Shown piece by piece: positions 1 to 5,593 of a stretch of 6,589 bases of DNA. Position 1 is the first letter of the stretch; the number at the start of each line of letters is the position of its first letter. Location of the stretch: contig JANXQR010000275.1 of the NCBI GenBank assembly GCA_025353435.1, forward strand, positions 1 to 6,589. Reading direction: 5' to 3'. A program made the translations under genes and the position numbers. Below the pieces are notes generated by a model. It had not been told where the DNA came from and did no database searches. It was given only the letters and a program-made list of their open reading frames with translations. This stretch comes from Acidobacteriota bacterium. GTDB taxonomy: Bacteria > Acidobacteriota > Terriglobia > Terriglobales > Acidobacteriaceae.

Positions 1-30
1 GCCAACTCGGCGGGCGTTCCTGTTTTTCAG

Positions 31-51
31 CCAGTCACCAGTCAGGAGCAG
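31..51. repeat. Tandem heptamer CCAGTCA pair
   Basis: Two exact adjacent copies of CCAGTCA occupy 31-37 and 38-44. A degraded third unit, GGAGCAG, follows at 45-51. The 7-bp period matches the larger CACT array about 70 bp downstream, so the two may be parts of one heptameric repeat landscape. Confidence 0.55.
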
Positions 52-117
52 TTCATGAACCCACAATCCGACACCCCGGCCTGGTTCACCCACGCCGTGC
101 CCCGCGCGTTCTCTGTT

Positions 118-199
118 CACCGTGCACTGCTCACTGTCCACTCGATCACTTCTTCACTTCATCACTACTTTTTTCACTTTTCACTCCTCACTTTTCACT
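118..199. repeat. Phased CACT heptamer/octamer repeat array
   Basis: Eleven CAC(T/C) cores start at 118, 125, 132, 139, 147, 155, 163, 175, 182, 189 and 196. Spacings are 7,7,7,8,8,8,12,7,7,7. Most units read TTCACTN or TCACTNN, separated by pyrimidine-rich bases. This is a degenerate short tandem repeat with strong strand asymmetry: plus is C/T-rich, minus is A/G-rich (AGTGAAA units). Heptameric intergenic repeats are known in bacteria, notably the STRR repeats of cyanobacteria. That this array belongs to a dispersed family in its own genome is inference. Confidence 0.7.
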
Positions 200-202
200 G
201 CC

Positions 203-231
203 TTTGTGTTCCAAATCACATTGGACACAAA
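203..231. repeat. Bulged inverted repeat, 11 bp arms
   Basis: The left arm TTTGTGTTCCAA (203-214) pairs with the right arm TTGGACACAAA (221-231) in eleven base pairs with a single bulged T at 210 and a six-base loop ATCACA. No T-run follows on either strand, which argues against a simple intrinsic terminator. It could be an operator, a hairpin in a transcript reading through from the kinase, or part of a dispersed palindromic element. It directly abuts the CACT array. Confidence 0.55.
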
Positions 232-273
232 ATTCCCCCCAAACGTGGGCCTAACCCTATGAACCCAATCAAC

Positions 274-320
274 TTGACCAATTTTATTTTCGCAATATTG
301 TCCGAATACGGACACTTTTT
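274..320 (+). promoter_or_regulatory. Promoter-like sequence with overlapping palindrome, or terminator hairpin
   Basis: A perfect palindrome TGTCCG-AATA-CGGACA lies at 299-314. Two readings are possible. First, a -35-like TTGACC (274-279) and a -10-like TATTGT (296-301) with a 16-bp spacer place the palindrome over the -10 and start point, a typical repressor operator position. Second, the 6-bp stem with 4-base loop is followed by CTTTTT (315-320), which resembles a short plus-strand intrinsic terminator. No plus-strand gene is convincing on either side, so I cannot choose between them. The GGACAC half-site also occurs in the inverted repeat at 203-231. Confidence 0.35.
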
Positions 321-438
321 CTCTAACATCTGCCGAGGATGCTTCGGCTCACCACCCAGGACCCGGCGGAATATCGCGTCGACGGCTTCGCCAGGCAGAC
401 ATCACCAGCGGGCCCGCTCCCACAATCTAGCGAGAGAC

Positions 439-2340
439 TCACCCGGCGACAGCGAACAATGATTGCGATGCACCGATTGCTTCCCGGCGAACCGGCTCAA
501 ATGGTAAGAAAAGGCTTACTACGGTTCCGTGATACTTTGAATTTTGGCTGGTCTTGATTGTGACCTGACCCTGCTGTCTAACTATAATGTCGCGACTGAT
601 CCACAAGCCCAGGCCATTCCCATCCTCACCCTTTGTGGTGAAGAACGGTTTGAACAGATGAGACATGACCCCAAGGGCAATTCCTGGACCTGTGTCGGCG
701 ATCGTGATAACGAGTCCCTTCTGCCCGCTTGCGAAGTGCGTCCCCTCCCGGCCTCGCAACAAGAGTTGCCCTCCTTGAGGGCTCAACGCGTCAACCGAAT
801 TGCGAATGAAGTTCGCCAGCGCCTGCCGGACGTCACCCTCTAGACAGTTGATGGGTCGGTTCGCTCGCACGCGTATCTCGACCATTACGGATGAATTCGA
901 TATTCGGCCCTGATAGAGCGACAGTGAGCTGGCGATCAACTCTTCGCAGGTAATGGGGGCGGGACGTGAGGATTGTTTATGAAACCGGAGCGTTTGAGCT
1001 GCGATCATTGATACGCGTCGCAGTTCTTTATCGGCCTCTCTCAGAAATTCTTTGACCTTTGTCGGTTCATCGGTCGTTTGAGAAAGGTAAAGCAGGTTCG
1101 TGACCGCTTCCAGCGGATTATTTATCTCGTGGGCGATGGAACTCGCGAGCCGACCGAGGGCCGCCAACTTCTCTGACTGGAGAATGGCGGACTCGGTCGC
1201 TTTTCGCGCCTCAATGTTCTCGGTGGTGCCATACCACTTCAGAATGCGGCTATCGAGGTTATGGCGAGGAACTGCTCGCGAGCAGACCCAGATATAGACT
1301 CCTGAGACATCCCGGATACGATACTCAATGTCAAATGGTTGCGCGCTGCTCACCGAGTGCGCCCAGGCTTTACGCACATCGACTTCGTCGTCGGGATGCA
1401 CGACCTGTAACCATTGGTCGCCTATGGCCTGCTCCAGAGAGAGTCCAACCAAGGCCAGCCATCGCGGGTCAACATAGAGAACTTTTCCGTGAGGATCTGC
1501 AGTCCAGGGGATCTGGGTGCCGAGGGCCACGAAGTAGTGAAGATCCTGCTCCTTTTCAAACAGTCGATCCTCTGTCCTATGGTGTTCGGAATCGAGCACT
1601 TCATAGTCCTGTTCGAGCCTCAGATGTCGCTCTTTCAAATTCCGCAAAGACGTGAGGTCTTCCGAAACTCGACGTTCAAGCACGTTCTCAGGTAATTCGA
1701 CCGCGGTCGCAAGAACGCAGGAAGCAAGAGCCTCATGCGTAGCCAGGAGCTGATTTATGTCGTCTTCCAAAACCAATTCGGGATGTATCTCGGTCCAGTA
1801 GTGAGCGGTGCGAATGAAGGCAAGCAGGAGCTTGACGTACTCCAGTGTCTCCGCATCAAACACACATTTAAGGGCATGGAGCGCCCTGGGCGCATCGGGT
1901 GTTTTCAAGAATACATGCGCCGCGCAAGCAAAGATTGCCTTTTCCTGATCGCTGTCGGGCACTGGAGGAAGCGACACCACCCCCAGCCCTGTACATAGAG
2001 CAAGTTGCCGATCCCAGTCGGATTGAGAGGGGAGATCACGTCGGAGCAGCGGCAATACTTCCTTTACCGACTGCGGCAGGCATTGGGGATCACCCGCCGG
2101 GCGACCCAGGCCTACCAAGAAGCCAAGATGCCTCGCGATGCAATATCGGACTTTGCAGAATAGTGATAGGTAAACAAACAATCTCTCCTTCATGAGTGAA
2201 GGCAAGGGATTGTCCAGGTACGCGAACTGAGCAAATTTCCACAGATTCTCTGTAATCTGTGGATCGTCGGTGGTCAGTCGAAAGAAGTTCGGGAGAACTC
2301 CGAATCGAGCAGCAATATCGGATTCCAGCGGAGTTCTCAT
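439..2340 (-). CDS. PAS sensor histidine kinase with AhpD/CMD-like N-terminal domain
   Basis: This 633-aa protein is a sensor kinase with no obvious membrane segment, so it is probably cytoplasmic. Residues 1 to about 185 resemble an alpha-helical AhpD/carboxymuconolactone-decarboxylase-like domain (FGVLPNFFRL near the start, then C67-IAR-H71). A charged coiled-coil-like linker spans about 218-268, a PAS fold about 271-378, and a HisKA dimerisation helix pair about 387-453 carries the H-box AHEINNPL with phosphoacceptor H404. An HATPase_c domain runs to about 615 with N-box N514 and D517, G1 DTGPGI (549-554), F-box FKPFFTTK (563-570) and G2 GNGLGL (574-579). All catalytic boxes are intact, so it should autophosphorylate. 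There is no receiver domain and no regulator gene in the window, so it looks orphan. The ATG at 2340 is preceded by TTGGAGAAAA, an acceptable ribosome site. The signal it senses is unknown. Confidence 0.93.
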   Translation of the reverse strand: MRTPLESDIAARFGVLPNFFRLTTDDPQITENLWKFAQFAYLDNPLPSLMKERLFVYLSLFCKVRYCIARHLGFLVGLGRPAGDPQCLPQSVKEVLPLLRRDLPSQSDWDRQLALCTGLGVVSLPPVPDSDQEKAIFACAAHVFLKTPDAPRALHALKCVFDAETLEYVKLLLAFIRTAHYWTEIHPELVLEDDINQLLATHEALASCVLATAVELPENVLERRVSEDLTSLRNLKERHLRLEQDYEVLDSEHHRTEDRLFEKEQDLHYFVALGTQIPWTADPHGKVLYVDPRWLALVGLSLEQAIGDQWLQVVHPDDEVDVRKAWAHSVSSAQPFDIEYRIRDVSGVYIWVCSRAVPRHNLDSRILKWYGTTENIEARKATESAILQSEKLAALGRLASSIAHEINNPLEAVTNLLYLSQTTDEPTKVKEFLREADKELRRVSMIAAQTLRFHKQSSRPAPITCEELIASSLSLYQGRISNSSVMVEIRVRANRPINCLEGDVRQALANFIRNSVDALSPQGGQLLLRGREGTHFASGQKGLVITIADTGPGIALGVMSHLFKPFFTTKGEDGNGLGLWISRDIIVRQQGQVTIKTSQNSKYHGTVVSLFLPFEPVRREAIGASQSLFAVAG

Positions 2341-2666
2341 TTTTCTCCAAGCGCAAAGCTACGGAGTGTCGAAGCGCAAAGAGAGGTCTGATTGCGACGA
2401 ACACGCAGCCGAAGTCTCCTTGATTGGAGCACTCATGCCGCGAAACGACTGTGCGGTTTCGCTCACAAATGGATTTGGTGACCATGTCCCGGTTGCCTGA
2501 AGTGAAGGCGTGCACCTTTCCATGGACACCAATGCCATGTCTCAACAATCCGAACATCGTTCGAACTCAATTCCTCATGCACTCGTGGCCTCTGCAGGCT
2601 TTGCCAAAGGCCAGGGGGATTCCCGACCTTGCAGTGGCGCGGTGCAGCGTTCAATCAGGCAGCTCA
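2341..2666. other. Intergenic region upstream of the histidine kinase
   Basis: No gene is supported here. Short open frames on both strands lack ribosome sites or recognisable products, and one minus-strand frame simply continues into an alternative frame of the kinase. The region holds the kinase leader with direct repeats at 2349-2381 and a 4-bp-stem inverted repeat CTCC-TTGATT-GGAG at 2416-2429. I could not pick a clear -35/-10 pair for the kinase. The part from about 2500 to 2666 lies downstream of the 49-aa gene and shows no strong terminator. Confidence 0.5.
2349..2381. promoter_or_regulatory. Two 10-bp direct repeats upstream of the kinase start
   Basis: AAGCGCAAAG occurs exactly at 2349-2358 and again at 2372-2381, a 23-bp centre-to-centre distance or roughly two helical turns. 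On the coding strand this is CTTTGCGCTT twice, ending 8 bases before the kinase ATG. The proximal copy abuts the GGAG ribosome site. Tandem direct repeats at this spacing are typical of response-regulator binding sites such as the PhoB type, so autoregulation is possible. That function is inferred; the repeats are seen directly. Confidence 0.4.
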
Positions 2667-2816
2667 TTATGCGCGGGAATTCCCTCGCAGAAAATGAAAC
2701 ACCACCGAGATCACAGCGAAGATGAGCAAGATGTGAATCAGAAAGCCGGCCGTATGGAACATAAAGAAGCCGCCTAACCACATAAGGACCAACACGACTG
2801 CTATTGCCAGAAACAT
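2667..2816 (-). CDS. lmo0937-like (DUF5670) small membrane protein
   Basis: A 49-aa protein beginning MFLAIAVVLVLMWLGGFF and ending FLRGNSRA, then TAA. The ATG at 2816 has a strong ribosome site, AAAGGAGAAG, about 7 bases upstream, which makes this very short frame credible. Nearly all of it is hydrophobic: a first membrane segment at about residues 2-20, a short polar break (H21, T22), and a second at about 24-43, followed by a basic tail (R44, R48). The spacing and the GFLIHILLIFAVI segment match the two-helix lmo0937 family, whose typical members are about 50 residues. That family has no established function. The 73-aa membrane protein gene lies 93 bp upstream on the same strand, so the two may be co-transcribed. 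Confidence 0.8.
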   Translation of the reverse strand: MFLAIAVVLVLMWLGGFFMFHTAGFLIHILLIFAVISVVFHFLRGNSRA

Positions 2817-2909
2817 TTTCTTCTCCTTTTCCAAGTAGAGTTTTGAGAATTTCGCGGTAACCTGCGTTCCGCGGCTTACGTTTTTGGGCTTCCCAGACTT
2901 CGGGCGCCC

Positions 2910-3131
2910 CTATTTGCTGCGTACGCCCACCACTACCAGGCCGACACCTGCGACCAGTGAGATGGTGCTGAGAAGAGGCGAAATCGGTAGGGTGCTGGTC
3001 TCTTTGTGTGAGACCTGAACCGGGCCCAAGTCGACATCTTTCTTACTGTGTGTGAAACTAAAGCCCCCAATAGCAAAGCCGACGACCCCTATTATCAGGA
3101 GCAAAATGCCAACAACTGTGGCAGCCTTCAT
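2910..3131 (-). CDS. Small two-helix membrane protein, function unknown
   Basis: A 73-aa protein starting MKAATVVGILLLIIGVVGFA. The ATG at 3131 is preceded by GGGAGGGACC, a good ribosome site. A first membrane segment covers about residues 4-24. A polar loop of about 25-50 follows (TFHSKKD-type basic start, then DVDLGPVQVSHKE), and a second membrane segment covers about 53-70, ending in a basic RSK tail. The Gly-rich first helix and positive C-terminus suggest a small inner-membrane protein. I do not recognise a named family with certainty; it resembles DUF3185-like small proteins in size only. Together with the 49-aa gene downstream it forms a tandem of tiny membrane proteins, a pattern often linked to envelope or general stress, which is inference here. 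Confidence 0.75.
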   Translation of the reverse strand: MKAATVVGILLLIIGVVGFAIGGFSFTHSKKDVDLGPVQVSHKETSTLPISPLLSTISLVAGVGLVVVGVRSK

Positions 3132-3335
3132 GGTCCCTCCCGTTTAGCAGCGATGCATCTCATGCCGGATTTCGATTGATAGCGATTCTTCAGACTCAGA
3201 TGAGGGTCCAAACCCTGACCTAGCATTTTTCCAGCAACTCATTTGAATCGTAGCTGTCAATCGCATATGGGTGAGAACGCTCAAACACCGCGGACTTTAC
3301 CGAGTCTGCAAACCCCCGACGGTAGATCATCGTCA

Positions 3336-3352
3336 AACTCTCATCGAGAGTT
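3336..3352. repeat. Perfect 7-bp stem-loop
   Basis: AACTCTC (3336-3342), loop ATC, then GAGAGTT (3346-3352). No T-run follows on either strand, so it is not an obvious intrinsic terminator. It may be an operator or an RNA hairpin; function unknown. Confidence 0.4.
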
Positions 3353-3494
3353 CTGAAAACTTTGATGCAGAATTCGGATAACTTCGAGGAATAATCGACT
3401 TTTATCTCAACTTAGGGCGAATAGGGGGCAATCGTGCGGGTTCGCAGCGTGAGCTGCTCGCTTTTTCGCAAGGACAGCAGCGCCCGGTGCACCT

Positions 3495-3581
3495 ACGCTG
3501 GTCGAGTTCCAGCCTGATCTTCTCTTACACCGCCCGCAGCTCGTCGAGTACCCTGTCGGTTAGTTTTTCGACAACCTTCAT
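3495..3581 (-). pseudogene. Possible remnant of a small helical protein gene
   Basis: From an ATG at 3581 the minus strand reads MKVVEKLTDRVLDELRAV, then TAA (3525-3527), then in the same frame EKIRLELDQRR before turning into an unlikely Cys/Pro/Arg-rich run. The charged heptad-like pattern on both sides of the stop suggests one amphipathic helix interrupted by a nonsense codon. There is no ribosome site before the ATG and I recognise no family. A chance open stretch is quite possible. Confidence 0.15.
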
Positions 3582-3687
3582 CTACGATGAATTCTGATAC
3601 AGCTAGTATTCCCGTCGTAAGCATCTCAGCATATTGAGCCGGCGCGCAGAACGCAGAATTCAGTGGCTGCCTACTTTGCCGTGCAGC

Positions 3688-3694
3688 GGAGGAG
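3688..3694 (+). promoter_or_regulatory. Ribosome binding site deciding the amylase GTG start
   Basis: GGAGGAG lies 6 bases before the GTG at 3701. It selects this start over the ATG codons at 3710 and 3713. An in-frame TGA at 3635-3637 and the absence of any ATG, GTG or TTG between it and 3701 rule out a longer protein. Confidence 0.7.
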
Positions 3695-3700
3695 CAAATC

Positions 3701-5041
3701 GTGGCGGTTATGATGCAGGGGTTTTATTGGGATTGCGCAGCCAAAGAAGAAAAGTTAGGCGAGTGGTGGAACTTTCTCACCGCGGAGATTCCAAAGCTTG
3801 GCAAGCGAGGTGCGGGTTTCGATTCGATCTGGCTTCCGCCCATTTCAAAAGCGGCCAATCCAACTTCAAACGGTTATGATACGTACGATTATTTTGATTT
3901 GGGGGATTACGACCAAAAAGGCTCGGTCAAAACGGCCTACGGGAATGGCGACGAACTCCGCAAATTGATCGCGACCATCCATGAAAATGGAATGGGCGCG
4001 ATTGCCGACATGGTAATAAACCACAATTCTGGGGCTGACGCTGAAGAAGTCAATCCTCTGGACGGCGAGAAACGATGGACCAAGTTCAATCCGAAAAGCG
4101 GTAAATTTCCGCGCGACTGGAACTCGTTTCATCCGAGTCGCTATGAGCGAGTGATGATTGAAGGGGAGAGATTCGCCGGTTTTCCCCATCTTTGCCATCG
4201 CAATCCCGCAGTTTACGCGGCCATGTTCGAATACGCCCGGATGGTCATTGAAGATCTCGATTTCGATGGTTTCCGTTTCGATTTTGTGAAGGGCTATGGG
4301 ACCTGGATGATTGGCTTGCTTGCCAAATACGTGTACGAGAAGAAAGATGGCCGCGAATTTACTCCGTTCGTCGTCGGCGAGTATTGGTCTGGCCCGGATG
4401 ATATCGCGGGCTGGCTCGATGGAGTGGCTTCGTTCACTGATAGCCAAATCGCCGCGTTTGACTTCCCGTTGCGCTACAAACTGAAAGATGTCTGCGACAC
4501 CCTCAATTACGATCTTCGTAACCTTACCGATGGAGGCTCTGTATCCGCGGCGCGACCGTTTAACGCGGTCACATTCACCGAGAACCACGATATGGGCGGC
4601 AATGAGGTTGTTAATGACAAGATGCTCGGCTACTCCTTCATCCTTACGCAGGACGGCTATCCGTGCGTGTTCTGGTGGGACTATTACAACTGTCAGCTGG
4701 CACGTCCGGGCACTCCGCACGGAATTGACGCTCTGATTGCTGCCCACCATGCTCATGCCGGCGGCGAAAGCTGCGTCTTGCACGTCGATCCTGACCTATA
4801 CATATCGCAGCGAGGTGGAACAGAATCTCAAAGCGGCTTGGTATACGTGCTCAACAACCTGGGGACACAGTGGAGCGGAACGTCCGTCAAGACAAAGTGG
4901 CCAAACCAGAAATTCAAGCCGGTGGCCTGGGACGGCAAGGACGGCGCGCATCCCGATGACCGGACCACCGACAACGACGGTAACTCGGAGTTTCCAGCGC
5001 CACCTCGCGGGTACTGCGTCTATGCTCCGGTGAACGATTAG
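3701..5041 (+). CDS. Alpha-amylase, GH13 (GH13_6/GH13_7-like), no signal peptide
   Basis: This 446-aa enzyme should hydrolyse internal alpha-1,4 bonds of starch or glycogen-type glucans. The catalytic barrel starts at once with MMQGFYWD (4-11). All four GH13 motifs are present: region I DMVINH (103-108), region II GFRFDFVK (190-197) with nucleophile D194, region III VGEYW (225-229) with acid/base E227, and region IV FTENHD (292-297) with transition-state D297. A beta-rich C-terminal domain follows from about 360 to 446. The YDTYDYFDLGDYDQKGSV and FRFDFVKGYG segments resemble plant (GH13_6) and Thermococcales (GH13_7) amylases more than the Bacillus type. Those relatives are usually exported, but here no signal peptide exists and the upstream stop leaves no room for one, so it is probably cytoplasmic and acts on glycogen or imported oligosaccharides. 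It appears monocistronic. Confidence 0.93.
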   Translation: MAVMMQGFYWDCAAKEEKLGEWWNFLTAEIPKLGKRGAGFDSIWLPPISKAANPTSNGYDTYDYFDLGDYDQKGSVKTAYGNGDELRKLIATIHENGMGAIADMVINHNSGADAEEVNPLDGEKRWTKFNPKSGKFPRDWNSFHPSRYERVMIEGERFAGFPHLCHRNPAVYAAMFEYARMVIEDLDFDGFRFDFVKGYGTWMIGLLAKYVYEKKDGREFTPFVVGEYWSGPDDIAGWLDGVASFTDSQIAAFDFPLRYKLKDVCDTLNYDLRNLTDGGSVSAARPFNAVTFTENHDMGGNEVVNDKMLGYSFILTQDGYPCVFWWDYYNCQLARPGTPHGIDALIAAHHAHAGGESCVLHVDPDLYISQRGGTESQSGLVYVLNNLGTQWSGTSVKTKWPNQKFKPVAWDGKDGAHPDDRTTDNDGNSEFPAPPRGYCVYAPVND

Positions 5042-5195
5042 CAAGACTGAGCCCGGAGGATTGCAGCGGATCCGTCGACTGTGCTCTCCGTAAGCCGGTT
5101 CATCGCACTTGGGTATGCGAGGGATCTCTCACCGGTTCAGCAGGCCTGAGCGAGCTTGCTACGAACGGCCGAAAGCCATCGCATCAGAAAATGTC

Positions 5196-5201
5196 TACAA
5201 T
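5196..5201 (+). promoter_or_regulatory. Candidate -10 element for the dehydratase gene
   Basis: TACAAT matches five of six bases of the -10 consensus and would put a transcript start about 48 bases before the dehydratase ATG. No good -35 hexamer lies 16-18 bp upstream, so the assignment is weak. It does suggest that the dehydratase can be transcribed apart from the amylase, 214 bp upstream. Confidence 0.3.
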
Positions 5202-5255
5202 GGAATCGCGGTACGCCTCGATCAACGTTCGGCGGGCGCCGCCAGGAGAATATGT

Positions 5256-5546
5256 ATGCCCTCTTCGCCCCTTTCAAGTGCTGAAATTACTACAAGGCTT
5301 CGCTCGCTCGATTCGTGGCAAGTGGAAAATGGCGAGTTAGTGCGCGTGTTCACGTTCGCGGACTTCCGCGCGGCTTTGGCTTTCGTCAATCAAATTGGTG
5401 AACTGGCGGAAGCAGCGGGGCATCATCCCGACATTGACATCCGCTACAACCGGGTTCGCCTTGCCCTGGTGACGCACGATGCCGGCGGATTGACCACGCA
5501 CGACTTCGACATGGCCACGAAGATCAGCGAAACGCAGAAGGTCTAG
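5256..5546 (+). CDS. phhB: Pterin-4a-carbinolamine dehydratase (PCD)
   Basis: This 96-aa enzyme dehydrates 4a-hydroxytetrahydrobiopterin, the by-product of aromatic amino acid hydroxylases, so the pterin cofactor can be recycled. The family signature is intact: EAAGHHPDIDIRYNRVRLAL followed by VTHDAGGLT (residues 52-80), with H56, H57, P58, H74 and D75 matching the conserved catalytic positions. Length is normal for the family (about 95-115 aa). I chose the ATG at 5256 because AGGAGAA sits 5 bases upstream and the family homology begins right after it; the frame is open back to 5109 but the extra 49 residues are Arg-rich and unlike the family. No phenylalanine hydroxylase gene is in view, so it may serve another pterin enzyme. 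It converges with the tryptophanase gene. Confidence 0.9.
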   Translation: MPSSPLSSAEITTRLRSLDSWQVENGELVRVFTFADFRAALAFVNQIGELAEAAGHHPDIDIRYNRVRLALVTHDAGGLTTHDFDMATKISETQKV

Positions 5547-5593
5547 GACGCACTTCCCTGCCGTTTTTCTTAGTACCTTCCCGTTCTCTAAAC

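Larger units (their letters stand above)
1..438. other. Gene-poor left edge with phased repeats and palindromes
   Basis: No coding region here is convincing. A plus-strand frame stays open from position 1 to 462, but its translation is dominated by the CACT repeat array and ends antisense to the kinase gene, with no good ribosome site. A minus-strand frame is also open over about the first 120 bases, with an Arg/Gly-rich product I do not recognise. Structural items are tandem CCAGTCA heptamers (31-44), a CACT array (118-199), a bulged inverted repeat (203-231), the TGTCCG/CGGACA palindrome (299-314), a loose GCCGA/TCGGC hairpin (332-348) and a gapless 12-bp palindrome AGCGGGCCCGCT (407-418). 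This is the region downstream of the minus-strand kinase gene, so its 3' untranslated end must lie here, but I see no clear minus-strand terminator with a T-run. Confidence 0.6.
3132..3700. other. Gene-poor region between small membrane genes and the amylase
   Basis: No complete gene is supported. This region divides divergent units, so it should carry promoters for the 73-aa gene (leftward) and the amylase (rightward), but no hexamer pair stands out; TAGTAT at 3604-3609 is a weak -10 candidate. It contains a perfect 7-bp stem-loop at 3336-3352, a short GCAGC-GTGA-GCTGC hairpin followed by TCGCTTTTT at 3444-3466, and a minus-strand open stretch at 3495-3581 that could be a decayed helical peptide gene. 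Confidence 0.5.

Noticed and set aside
1..120. Open minus-strand frame running off the left edge
   Set aside because: The product is Arg/Gly-rich and unrecognisable, no start with a ribosome site is visible, and it overlaps the tandem heptamers.
407..418. 12-bp perfect palindrome AGCGGGCCCGCT
   Set aside because: It has no loop and no T-run, and GC-rich gapless palindromes of this size are not informative alone.
1..462. Long open plus-strand frame from the left edge (internal ATG at 55)
   Set aside because: The translation is mostly low-complexity Ser/His/Phe/Leu from the CACT array and ends antisense to the kinase. No ribosome site and no family resemblance.
339..557. 72-aa plus-strand frame downstream of the promoter-like palindrome
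   Set aside because: Its ATG touches a GAGG with no spacing, and over half of it is antisense to the conserved kinase coding region.
2090..2557. 155-aa minus-strand frame upstream of and overlapping the kinase
   Set aside because: It is an alternative frame of the kinase N-terminus on the same strand; the product has no domain-like pattern and the kinase frame has intact domains.
3444..3466. GCAGC-GTGA-GCTGC hairpin followed by TCGCTTTTT as a plus-strand terminator
   Set aside because: The stem is only 5 bp and no plus-strand gene precedes it.
3866..4783. 305-aa minus-strand frame inside the amylase gene
   Set aside because: It is antisense to the conserved GH13 motifs and looks like codon-bias shadowing; no ribosome site or family resemblance.
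5109..5255. N-terminal extension of the dehydratase from the upstream ATG
   Set aside because: The extra 49 residues are Arg-rich and unlike the family, while AGGAGAA just before 5256 and the family boundary support the short form.
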